NCBI GenBank assembly: GCA_002297645.1
Contig: DBMH01000109.1
Location: 1 to 12,311, forward strand
Length of the DNA stretch: 12,311 bases
Direction of reading: 5' to 3'
From: Rhodanobacteraceae bacterium UBA703
GTDB lineage: Bacteria; Pseudomonadota; Gammaproteobacteria; Xanthomonadales; Rhodanobacteraceae
The position numbers and the translations under genes were made by a program. Under the pieces are notes generated by a model. It did no database searches, was not told the DNA's origin, and saw only the letters and a program-made list of their open reading frames with translations. Below, one piece after another: positions 6,096-12,311 of this stretch; positions within the stretch are counted from its first letter, which is position 1, and every line of letters starts with the position of its first letter.

Positions 6096-7406
6096 TCAGG
6101 ACTTCAGCGCTTCCTCGAGCTTTGCGACCTGCTCCGGGAACCAGCGGCCGTTCTGCTCCAGCACGTCCGCAACGACCTGCTCGGCGTCGGCCCCGCGATG
6201 CAAGGCCTTCAGCGCCTTCACGCGCAGCGTCGCGACGGTCAGGCGGTTCACGCCATAGGCCTTGTCGGCCGCCTGCTCGAACAGCGGCAGCGCCTTCGCG
6301 GCCTGCTGGCGGTCGAGCAGGCTCTTGCCGTAGCGGTAGGCGTAGACGTAGTCGTCCGGATAGGCGGCGATCAGCTTCGGGTACAGCGCGTCGAGTTCGG
6401 CCTCGCGCCTGGCGCGCGCGAGGTAGACGCGCAGGTTGTCGGCGGCGTTGCGATCCTTCTTCAGGTCGTCGCCGAGCCGGGCGCGCGTCGCCGCGATCGC
6501 GCGGTCCAGCACGGCGGCCTCGGCCCTGGCGTCGCCGAGCGCGGCGTCGAGGTCGGCCGCCGCGAGCACACTGCTGCGCTGGTCCGCGCAACTGGGGTGG
6601 GCGACGAAGACCTGCTTTGCGAGCAGTTCGTCGAGTCGCGGCTTCTGCGGCGCGAGCAGGGCGCGGCGCGGGGCCTCAGGCTGCTTCTCGCTGGCGTCGA
6701 GCAGCTGCTCGACGACGTAGGGGCGATCGCAGCCGATGTCCTGGCCGAGCACGCGCTGGGCCGCCTTGATCACGCCCGGCTTGTCTTCGGCCCTGTCGGC
6801 GCGCGCGAGTTCGAGGCGATCGAGCCACAACCCGATTGTCGCGTCCTTCGCCGCGCCATCGCGCACCGGCTGCGGCAGGCCGGCGTACCAGTCGAGGCCG
6901 GCCTTGCCTTCGCCGCGCGCCTGGAACGAGGCCATCACCTCGCCGACGGCCGTGAGCGAACCGCCGGCGGCCTTGCCTTTCAGCGCGTCGAGCGTGTTCG
7001 CGCCGGCGAGGATCTTGTGGACGTTCGGATAAAACGCCTCGCGTGGCTGCTCGGCGAGGATGCGGCCGAGTTCCGCACCGTCCTCGTTCAGCACGACGTA
7101 GGCCGGCAACGCCTTGACCTGGAGTTTCTTCATCCAGGCGTTGCCGTCCGGCGAATCCGCGTCGACGTCGGCGACGACGACGTTCCCGCGCAGCGTTTCC
7201 CACTCCTTGCCGTTCAGCACGTGCGTGGCCATGAAATAGCACGAGTAGCACCACGGGGCGCTGAAATCGATCAGCACCGGCTGGTGCGCGTTCCGCGCCT
7301 GCGCGAGGGCCTCGTCGACCGTGGCCGGGCCCGCTGCGTGCAGCGGGCCGGACGGCAGCGAGGCGGACAGGAGAAGGGCGAACAGCGGAGCGGGAATGGA
7401 CTTCAT
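6096..7406 (-). CDS. Secreted thioredoxin-fold protein with helical repeat C-terminus
   Basis: A 436-residue protein beginning with a Sec signal peptide (MKSIPAPLFALLLSASLP, cleavage near HAA at 23-25). Residues about 28-130 are a thioredoxin fold resembling the C-terminal domain of DsbD: VLIDFSAPWCYSCYFM with the redox pair Cys53-Cys56 (CYSC), and the cis-proline Pro101 in KALPAYVVLN. The fold predicts thiol-disulfide exchange in the periplasm, probably reducing. The remaining roughly 300 residues are alanine- and leucine-rich helices; stretches such as YAYRYGKSLLDRQQAAKALP and LFEQAADKAYG look like degenerate TPR repeats, suggesting a protein-binding arm. Two more cysteines occur in IGCDRP and HPSCAD. 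The ATG overlaps the stop of the prolyl oligopeptidase gene (ATGA), and CAGG precedes it by about eight bases, so the two should be co-translated. Its partner is unknown. Confidence 0.8.
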   Translation of the reverse strand: MKSIPAPLFALLLSASLPSGPLHAAGPATVDEALAQARNAHQPVLIDFSAPWCYSCYFMATHVLNGKEWETLRGNVVVADVDADSPDGNAWMKKLQVKALPAYVVLNEDGAELGRILAEQPREAFYPNVHKILAGANTLDALKGKAAGGSLTAVGEVMASFQARGEGKAGLDWYAGLPQPVRDGAAKDATIGLWLDRLELARADRAEDKPGVIKAAQRVLGQDIGCDRPYVVEQLLDASEKQPEAPRRALLAPQKPRLDELLAKQVFVAHPSCADQRSSVLAAADLDAALGDARAEAAVLDRAIAATRARLGDDLKKDRNAADNLRVYLARARREAELDALYPKLIAAYPDDYVYAYRYGKSLLDRQQAAKALPLFEQAADKAYGVNRLTVATLRVKALKALHRGADAEQVVADVLEQNGRWFPEQVAKLEEALKS

Positions 7407-9565
7407 GGTCGAGCCTGCGTGAGATGGTCCCAGAGGAACGAGTACGACAGCGCACGCATGAAGGCCGATTGCCGGTTGTCGGCGGCGGCGCCATGGCCGC
7501 CCTCGGTGTTCTCGTAGAACCACACGTTCGTGTAGCCGAGCTGTTCCTTCATCTTCGCCGCCATCTTGCGCGCCTGCACCGGGCCGACGCGATCGTCGCT
7601 GGTGGCTGTGTAGAACAGCACCGGCGGGGTGTCCATTCCCTTTTCGATATTTCGATAGGGCGAGAACTTCTGGATGTACGCCCATTCTTCCGGCTTGTCC
7701 GGATCGCCGTACTCGGCGATCCACGACGCCCCGGCCGACAGCTTCGTGTAGCGCTGCATGTCGAGCAGCGGCACTTCGCAGACGATCGCGCCGAACAGTT
7801 GCGGATACAGCGTCAGCATGTTGCCCATCAGCAGGCCGCCGTTGCTGCCGCCTTCGGCACCGAGGCGCGCGCGCGAGGTGATGCCGCGCTTGACCAGGTC
7901 TTCGGCGACGGCGGCGAAGTCCTCGTACGCACGCGGACGATTCGCCTTCAGCGCAGCCTGGTGCCAGCGCGGACCGTACTCGCCGCCGCCGCGGATGTTC
8001 GCGATGACGTAGACGCCGCCGCGCTCGAGCCAGGCGCGGCCGATGCCGCCGCTGTAGGACGGTTGCAGAGAGACCTCGAAGCCGCCATAGCCGTAGAGCA
8101 GGGTCGGATGGCTGCCGTCGAGCGCCATGTCCTTCGGGCCGATCACGAAGTAGGGCACGCGCGTACCGTCCTTCGAATTCACGAAGTACTGCTTCGTCTG
8201 CATCTTGGAGGCGTCGAAGAACGCCGGTGCGCGCTTGATCGGCTTCGCTTCGCCCTTGCCGAGGGTGCCGTGGTACAGCGTCGTGGGGTCGAGGAAGCCG
8301 CTGACCGTCAGGAAATAGTCGTCGCCGGCATCGGCATCGATACCTCCGGCCTCGATCGTCGACAGCGCCGGTGCGCCGCCGAGCGGAGCGCGCTGCCATT
8401 CGCCCGCGCCCTCGGGCGGCGTGAGCACTTCGAGCTGGCTGACGACGTCGTGCAGCACGTTGAGGATGAGATGGTGGCGCGTCCACGACGAGCCGGACAG
8501 CGACGTCGTCTCGGTCGGCTCGAACAGCACCGTGAAGTCGCGCCGGCCAGCCATGAAGTCGTCGAACCTCGCCGCCAGCAGCGAGCCGGACGCGTAGGTG
8601 CGGCCGCCGACCTTCCACGCCGTGCGCGGCTGCACCAGCAGCCATTCGCGATGCGAGTCGACGTTCGCGTCGAGCGGCACGTCGATCTTCGTCAGCGTGC
8701 CGTCCTTGCCGCGCACGAAGGTCTCGCTGGTGTAGAAGTCGATCGTGCGCACGATGAAGTCACGCTCGAAGCCCGGCGTCAGGTCGCGGTAGGCGAAAAC
8801 CGCCAGGTCCTCGTTCTTGCCCTCGTAGACCAGCTTCGCCGAGGACAGCGGCGTGCCGCGCTTCCATTCCTTGGCGAGGCGCGGATAGCTCGACTGGGTC
8901 ATCGAACCGGGTCCGAAGTCGGTGCCGACGTAGAGGTGGTCGGCGTCGATCCACGTGACCTGGCTCTTCGCCTCGGGCAGCTCGAAGCCGCCCTTCACGA
9001 ACTCCCGCGTGACGAGATCGAACTCGCGGACCATGTTCGCGTCGCCGCCGCCCGGCGACAGCAGCAGCAGGCAGCGCCGGTTATCCGGCCGCAGGCACTG
9101 CGCGCCCTGCCAGACCCAGGACTTGCCTTCGGCCTTGCCGAGTGCGTCGAGGTCGAGCACGGTCTCCCAGGCGGGATGGTCCTTGCGGTATTCGGCCAGC
9201 GTCGTGCGCCGCCACAGGCCGCGCGGATGGTCCTTGTCCTTCCAGAAGTTGTAGTAGCGGTCGCCGATCTTCGACACGAACGGGATCTTCGCGTCGGAGT
9301 CAAGCACCTCGAGAAGGCGCGTACGCATCGTCTCGAACGCCGGCGAACCGGCATAGGCCTTTTCGGTGACCGCGTTCTCGGCCTGTACCCAGGCCAGCGG
9401 CTTTTCGCCGTGGATGTCCTCGAGCCAGAGATAGCGGTCTTCGTTCATCGTCTCGTTCTTGTCGTGGGGGGCGGCGGGGGCCGTCGTCTTCTGGGCGACC
9501 GGAGCGCAGCCGGTGAGCAGGAAGGCGGCGAGCGCGAGCGCGCGTGGGGCAATGCTGAGGGCCAT
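7403..9565 (-). CDS. Lipoprotein prolyl oligopeptidase (S9A family)
   Basis: A 720-residue serine peptidase of family S9A, which cleaves short peptides after proline. The N-terminus MALSIAPRALALAAFLLTGC carries a lipobox LTGC (Cys20), so the mature enzyme should be a lipoprotein acting in the periplasm or at the outer membrane. The conserved N-terminal block is YLWLEDIHGEKPLAWVQAEN (about 44-63), followed by the beta-propeller and then the alpha/beta hydrolase domain. Catalytic triad by my count: Ser574 in GGSNGGLLMG, Asp657 in TSDDRVGP, His691 in EGGHGAA. IANIRGGGEYG, a strong S9A signature, precedes the nucleophile. The length fits the family. An ATG at 9565 with GGAA upstream and a good promoter (9597-9625) set the start. 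The gene is divergent from copL and overlaps the downstream thioredoxin-fold gene by 4 bases. The hydrolase is complete with no missing motif. Confidence 0.93.
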   Translation of the reverse strand: MALSIAPRALALAAFLLTGCAPVAQKTTAPAAPHDKNETMNEDRYLWLEDIHGEKPLAWVQAENAVTEKAYAGSPAFETMRTRLLEVLDSDAKIPFVSKIGDRYYNFWKDKDHPRGLWRRTTLAEYRKDHPAWETVLDLDALGKAEGKSWVWQGAQCLRPDNRRCLLLLSPGGGDANMVREFDLVTREFVKGGFELPEAKSQVTWIDADHLYVGTDFGPGSMTQSSYPRLAKEWKRGTPLSSAKLVYEGKNEDLAVFAYRDLTPGFERDFIVRTIDFYTSETFVRGKDGTLTKIDVPLDANVDSHREWLLVQPRTAWKVGGRTYASGSLLAARFDDFMAGRRDFTVLFEPTETTSLSGSSWTRHHLILNVLHDVVSQLEVLTPPEGAGEWQRAPLGGAPALSTIEAGGIDADAGDDYFLTVSGFLDPTTLYHGTLGKGEAKPIKRAPAFFDASKMQTKQYFVNSKDGTRVPYFVIGPKDMALDGSHPTLLYGYGGFEVSLQPSYSGGIGRAWLERGGVYVIANIRGGGEYGPRWHQAALKANRPRAYEDFAAVAEDLVKRGITSRARLGAEGGSNGGLLMGNMLTLYPQLFGAIVCEVPLLDMQRYTKLSAGASWIAEYGDPDKPEEWAYIQKFSPYRNIEKGMDTPPVLFYTATSDDRVGPVQARKMAAKMKEQLGYTNVWFYENTEGGHGAAADNRQSAFMRALSYSFLWDHLTQARP

Positions 9566-9596
9566 GGCGGTTCCGCAGGAGGGATGATCGGGCCGA

Positions 9597-9625
9597 TTTA
9601 TTGCGGAGGTGGCCCGGCTTGTCCA
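9597..9625 (-). promoter_or_regulatory. Promoter of the prolyl oligopeptidase-thioredoxin pair
   Basis: On the minus strand TGGACA (9620-9625, five of six to the -35 consensus) and AATAAA (9597-9602, four of six to the -10 consensus) are separated by exactly 17 bases. Transcription would begin near 9590, 25 bases before the ATG at 9565. It is back to back with the copL control region. Confidence 0.55.
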
Positions 9626-9644
9626 GCGGCGCGAGGCGGAGATT

Positions 9645-9674
9645 CGAGCCCGGGGCTCGCCGATGCGGTATCTT
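9645..9674 (+). promoter_or_regulatory. Candidate copL promoter and operator palindrome
   Basis: CGAGCCC (9645-9651) and GGGCTCG (9653-9659) are exact inverted repeats about a single central base. TATCTT (9669-9674) resembles a -10 box, and a start of transcription seven bases on would fall on the copL ATG at 9681. No -35 consensus is found where it should be (about 9646-9651); the palindrome occupies that place. This fits an activator-dependent, copper-responsive promoter, but the binding protein is unknown. Confidence 0.4.
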
Positions 9675-9680
9675 GGGCGC

Positions 9681-10082
9681 ATGTCCGTCGCCGTGCGCCT
9701 CGTCCTCGCCCTGCTGCTGGTCCTGAACGGGATCGGCACGGCGGCGGCCGCGGCGCGCATGGCGCTCGAGGGCGGCCATTCCGCCGTCGCCGTGGCGACA
9801 ACCGCAGCGGAGCATTGCGCGCCCTCGATGGATGCGATGCCGGCGGCGGCGCATCACGGCGATCACGCCATGACGGCGACGGAGCGGTGCGGCGACCATG
9901 CCAAGCCGGATTGCTGCGGCTCCTCGGCCTGCGACTGCGCCTGCGCGCAGGGCGCTTCGACCCTTGTGTTCGAGTTCCTCTCCGCGATGCCGCCGTTCCC
10001 GCGCGCGGTCATTCCGCCGGCGCCGTCCCCTGCACACGCCGCTCCGGCGCTGCCGACTCCGATACGCCCTCCCATCGCCTGA
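9681..10082 (+). CDS. copL: CopL-family metal-binding copper regulatory protein
   Basis: A 133-residue small protein found ahead of copA-copB in Xanthomonadales. It opens with a hydrophobic segment (VRLVLALLLVLNGIGTAAAA, residues 5-24) that looks like a signal peptide or membrane anchor, continues with a His/Met/Cys region (AEHCAPSMDAMPAAAHHGDH), then a cysteine cluster, DCCGSSACDCACAQG, and ends in a Pro/Ala-rich tail with PIRPPIA, as in other CopL proteins. Seven cysteines and several histidines and methionines suit Cu(I)/Cu(II) binding. In Xanthomonas, CopL is required for copper-induced expression of copAB; the mechanism is not settled. The ATG at 9681 is preferred because the signal-like segment starts there and a -10 box sits just upstream; an in-frame ATG at 9663 is possible. 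No ribosome site is visible, in line with a leaderless mRNA. copA follows after 222 bases. Confidence 0.8.
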   Translation: MSVAVRLVLALLLVLNGIGTAAAAARMALEGGHSAVAVATTAAEHCAPSMDAMPAAAHHGDHAMTATERCGDHAKPDCCGSSACDCACAQGASTLVFEFLSAMPPFPRAVIPPAPSPAHAAPALPTPIRPPIA

Positions 10083-10118
10083 GCGCGAGCCCCGCCTCCC
10101 CTGGAAGCGGTGTCGTCG

Positions 10119-10250
10119 CCTTCCCCGTTCACGGGAAAGGTCGCCGCGCGTGCGCGGCGGATGAAGGCATCCTGGCAACGATGCTGCGGGCCCTCCCGTC
10201 GGACGGGCCGCGAGGCTTCCTTCATCCCGGTCCCGTCGCGTCAGCGGGAC
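10119..10250 (+). promoter_or_regulatory. Multi-hairpin region between copL and copA
   Basis: The 222-base gap holds no credible gene but four successive inverted repeats. (a) CCTTCCCCG/CGGGAAAGG at 10119-10140, one mismatch, TTCA loop. (b) CGCCGCGC/GCGCGGCG at 10142-10159, perfect 8 bp around two bases. (c) An outer stem GATGAAGG/CCTTCATC at 10160-10167 and 10219-10226, enclosing GCGGGCCC/GGGCCGC (one bulge) at 10186-10193 and 10205-10211. (d) GTCCCG/CGGGAC at 10230-10235 and 10245-10250. The series ends 44 bases before the copA ribosome site. No T-run follows any stem, so a simple intrinsic terminator is not shown; the region may be an attenuator, an RNA-processing site or a stability element. 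Confidence 0.4.
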
Positions 10251-10294
10251 ATGGGGAACGGCACCGCTCCGCCTGTCGATTCCACACGTTTGTC

Positions 10295-10298
10295 GGAG
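10295..10298 (+). promoter_or_regulatory. Shine-Dalgarno that fixes the copA start
   Basis: GGAG lies six bases before the ATG at 10305. The frame is open much further upstream, but no comparable ribosome site serves an earlier start, and the Tat signal begins at this ATG. Confidence 0.7.
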
Positions 10299-10304
10299 TT
10301 TTCC

Positions 10305-12110
10305 ATGTCATTCCGTTTTTCCGGCGGCAACGCCGATGCGCCGCATCCGTCGCGGCGCCGTTTCGTACAAGGCCTCGCGGCCGGCGGCACGCTCGCCGCA
10401 TTCGGCCTCGTGCCACGCGCGGGCTGGGCACTCAAGGGTGCCGGTCCGGCCGACGTCCTCGGCGGGACCGAGTTCGACCTGCGCATCGGCGAGACACTCG
10501 TGAACTTCACGGGCCGCACGCGACCGGCGGCGACGGTCAATGGCTCGCTGCCGGCACCGACCCTGCGCTGGCGCGAAGGCACGACGGTGAACCTGCGCGT
10601 CACCAATGCGTTGCCGCACGGCTCGATCTTCGGCCATCACACGTCGATCCACTGGCACGGCATCCTGCTGCCGGCGAACATGGACGGCGTTCCCGGCCTC
10701 AGCTTCAACGGCATCGCGCCGGGCGAGACCTTCCTGTACCGCTTCGACGTGCGGCAGGCCGGCACCTACTGGTACCACAGCCATTCCGGTTTCCAGGAAC
10801 AGGCGGGCCTGTACGGTGCGCTGATCATCGATCCGGCCGAACGGGATCCGTTGCGCTGCGATCGCGACTACGTCGTGCTGCTGACCGACTGGACGGACCT
10901 CGATCCGAACGCGCTGCTGCGCCGCCTGAAGAAGATGCCCGGGCACGACAACTATTCGAAGCGCACCGTCGGCGACTTCCTGCGCGACGCGCGTCGCGAC
11001 GGCCTCGCCGCGACATTGGCCGATCGTCGGATGTGGGGCGAGATGCGCATGACGCCGACGGACCTGTCCGACGTCAACGCGAACACCTACACCTACCTGA
11101 TGAACGGCACGACCTCGCTCGGCAACTGGACCGGCTTGTTCCGGTCCGGCGAGAAGGTTCGCCTGCGCTTCATCAACGGGTCGGCGATGACGTATTTCGA
11201 CGTACGCATCCCGGGGTTGAAGATGACCGTCGTCGCCGCCGACGGCCAACCCGTGCACCCGGTGACGGTGGACGAATTCCGCATCGCCGTGGCCGAGACC
11301 TTCGACGTGATCGTCGAGCCGGGCGGGCAGGACGCGTTCACGATCTTCGCGCAGGACATGGGACGCACGGGCTACGTCAGCGGCACGCTGGCGACGCGCG
11401 AGGGGCTGCGCGCGCCGGTGCCCGCACTCGACCCGCGCCCGATCCTGACGATGGCCGACATGGGGCACGGTGGCATGGATCACGGCGGCCACGGCGCAGG
11501 CACGACGGATAGTTCCGCACCCGACATGGGAGCGATGGCCGGCATGGATCATTCGATGCACGGCATGGATCACGGCGGTGGCGCGATGCCATCGCATCCG
11601 GCAAGCGAGAACGGCAATCCGCTCGTGGACATGCAGACGATGGCGCCGGTGCCGAAGCTCGACGATCCCGGCATCGGCCTGCGCGGCAACGGTCGCAAGG
11701 TGCTGACCTACGGCATGCTGCGCTCGACCTTCGACGATCCGGACGGCCGCGATCCGGGACGGACGATCGAGTTGCACCTGACCGGGCACATGGAGAAGTT
11801 CGCATGGTCGTTCGACGGCATCCCGTTCGCCGATGCCGAACCGCTGCGCCTGAACTACGGCGAGCGACTGCGCATCACGCTGGTCAACGACACGATGATG
11901 ACGCACCCGATCCACCTCCACGGCCTGTGGAGCGACGTCGAGGACGAGCGCGGCGACTTCCTCGTACGCAAGCACACGGTCGACATGCCGCCCGGCAGCA
12001 AGCGCAGCTACCGCGTCCGCGCCGACGCGCTCGGCCGCTGGGCCTACCACTGCCACCTGCTCTACCACATGGAAACCGGCATGTTCCGCGAAGTCCGGGT
12101 GGAGGAATGA
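10305..12110 (+). CDS. copA: Copper-resistance multicopper oxidase CopA
   Basis: A 601-residue periplasmic multicopper oxidase of the CopA/PcoA type, thought to oxidise Cu(I) to the less toxic Cu(II) and bind copper. The Tat signal SRRRFVQG (Ser16, Arg17-Arg18, Phe20) is followed by a hydrophobic stretch ending near AGWA (40-43), so it is exported folded with copper. All copper-site motifs are present: HWHG (His116, His118), HSH (His158, His160), HPIHLHG (His534, His537, His539), and HCHLLYHMETGM (His582, Cys583, His584, His588, Met593), giving a type-1 site with axial methionine and a trinuclear cluster. Residues about 383-428 form a Met/His/Asp/Gly-rich segment (MGHGGMDHGGHG, MDHSMHGMDHGGG) like the copper-binding repeats of PcoA. 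Length matches the family. copB follows directly, its coding region beginning within a few bases of the copA stop. The protein appears intact. Confidence 0.96.
   Translation: MSFRFSGGNADAPHPSRRRFVQGLAAGGTLAAFGLVPRAGWALKGAGPADVLGGTEFDLRIGETLVNFTGRTRPAATVNGSLPAPTLRWREGTTVNLRVTNALPHGSIFGHHTSIHWHGILLPANMDGVPGLSFNGIAPGETFLYRFDVRQAGTYWYHSHSGFQEQAGLYGALIIDPAERDPLRCDRDYVVLLTDWTDLDPNALLRRLKKMPGHDNYSKRTVGDFLRDARRDGLAATLADRRMWGEMRMTPTDLSDVNANTYTYLMNGTTSLGNWTGLFRSGEKVRLRFINGSAMTYFDVRIPGLKMTVVAADGQPVHPVTVDEFRIAVAETFDVIVEPGGQDAFTIFAQDMGRTGYVSGTLATREGLRAPVPALDPRPILTMADMGHGGMDHGGHGAGTTDSSAPDMGAMAGMDHSMHGMDHGGGAMPSHPASENGNPLVDMQTMAPVPKLDDPGIGLRGNGRKVLTYGMLRSTFDDPDGRDPGRTIELHLTGHMEKFAWSFDGIPFADAEPLRLNYGERLRITLVNDTMMTHPIHLHGLWSDVEDERGDFLVRKHTVDMPPGSKRSYRVRADALGRWAYHCHLLYHMETGMFREVRVEE
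11472..11578 (+). repeat. In-frame repeat in the Met/His-rich part of copA
   Basis: The 17-base unit GGCATGGATCACGGCGG occurs at 11472-11488 and again at 11562-11578, with an 11-base partial copy at 11541-11551. All are in the same frame and encode GMDHGG or GMDH. The copies are 90 bases apart, so recombination between them would remove 30 codons without shifting the frame. Confidence 0.8.
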
Positions 12111-12115
12111 CGGCC

Positions 12116-12311
12116 ATGCGCATCCACGTCCTCGTTCTCGCTATCGCGACCGTGCTGGCCCCCCCCTTCCTGTCCGCGCAGGAAACAGGCCATTCCACCG
12201 ACGCGCCTGCCGCCGGAACCGCACAGACCCGGCGGCATGACCATGCGCAGCATGGCGCTGCCGGCACGGCAGCGGAGGATCATGCCGCGATGGACCACTC
12301 GAAGATGGACC
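12116..12311 (+). CDS. copB: Copper-resistance protein CopB, 3' partial
   Basis: The first 65 codons of a gene cut by the window end. The N-terminus MRIHVLVLAIATVLAPPFLS is a Sec signal peptide with likely cleavage at SA-QE. The mature part is rich in His, Met and Asp (RRHDHAQHGAAG, EDHAAMDHSKMD), the beginning of the MDHSKM-type repeats typical of CopB/PcoB, an outer-membrane copper-binding protein that works with CopA. The ATG at 12116 lies 10 bases after GGAGG (12101-12105); the in-frame ATG at 12107 overlaps the copA stop as ATGA but is only one base from that ribosome site. Either way translation should be coupled to copA. A run of eight cytosines at 12159-12166 falls within the signal peptide codons. 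The C-terminal beta-barrel domain lies outside the window. Confidence 0.85.
   Translation, partial: MRIHVLVLAIATVLAPPFLSAQETGHSTDAPAAGTAQTRRHDHAQHGAAGTAAEDHAAMDHSKMD

Noticed and set aside
7407..8645. Upstream in-frame extension of the thioredoxin-fold gene
   Set aside because: It overlaps the peptidase in another frame on the same strand; the signal peptide and the ATGA overlap place the start at 7406.
9566..9760. Longer N-terminus for the prolyl oligopeptidase
   Set aside because: It would cross the promoter at 9597-9625 and the start of copL, and bury a clean lipoprotein signal that begins at 9565.
10110..10304. Upstream in-frame extension of copA
   Set aside because: The ribosome site at 10295-10298 and the Tat signal start at 10305; the extension looks like noncoding hairpin sequence.
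7424..11512. A very long plus-strand open frame (over 1300 codons) spanning the peptidase, copL and part of copA
   Set aside because: It is antisense to the well-supported prolyl oligopeptidase and out of frame with copL and copA. Its translation is Arg/Ala/Gly-rich without domains, as expected from third-position GC bias reducing stop codons.
10308..12068. Minus-strand open frame opposite copA
   Set aside because: Shadow of copA codon bias; the translation has no domain and CopA is complete on the other strand.

Overview
The window is high-GC, densely coded bacterial chromosome. The gene content points to a gammaproteobacterium of the Xanthomonadales (Lysobacteraceae or Rhodanobacteraceae type): a CopL-type copper regulatory protein ahead of copA and copB, a DUF2333 inner-membrane protein, and short divergent intergenic regions whose -10 boxes lie close to the start codons. 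This placement is inferred from gene families and composition, not from any database search. I see no tRNA, rRNA, insertion sequence, phage gene or CRISPR array.

Layout. (1) 1-1611: the 3' part of a sulfotransferase gene converges, with a 12-base gap, on an aspartyl/asparaginyl beta-hydroxylase gene. (2) 1612-2445: a 237-base divergent intergenic region, then a ferritin-like gene that keeps the diiron ligands, lacks the bacterioferritin haem methionine and ends in a lysine-rich tail. (3) 2446-5416: a DUF2333 membrane protein and a large family-39 glycosyltransferase, each preceded by an inverted repeat. (4) 5456-9565, minus strand: inorganic pyrophosphatase (ppa), a secreted thioredoxin-fold protein, and a lipoprotein prolyl oligopeptidase. 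The last two share an ATGA overlap and so form a translationally coupled pair. (5) 9681-12311, plus strand: the copper-resistance operon copL-copA-copB; copB is cut off by the window end.

How the genes fit together. The best understood unit is copLAB. CopL is a small Cys/His-rich protein needed for copper-induced expression of the operon in Xanthomonas. CopA is a Tat-exported multicopper oxidase acting in the periplasm. CopB is a Met/His-rich outer-membrane copper-binding protein. The copL promoter region carries a perfect 7-bp inverted repeat where a -35 box would be, and its -10 is placed so that transcription could begin at the copL ATG. The 222 bases between copL and copA can fold into at least four consecutive hairpins. 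These two places, and an eight-C run in the copB signal sequence, are the most interesting regulatory candidates. The rest of the window is mostly housekeeping or general envelope biology. I found no clear evidence of a wholly new system.
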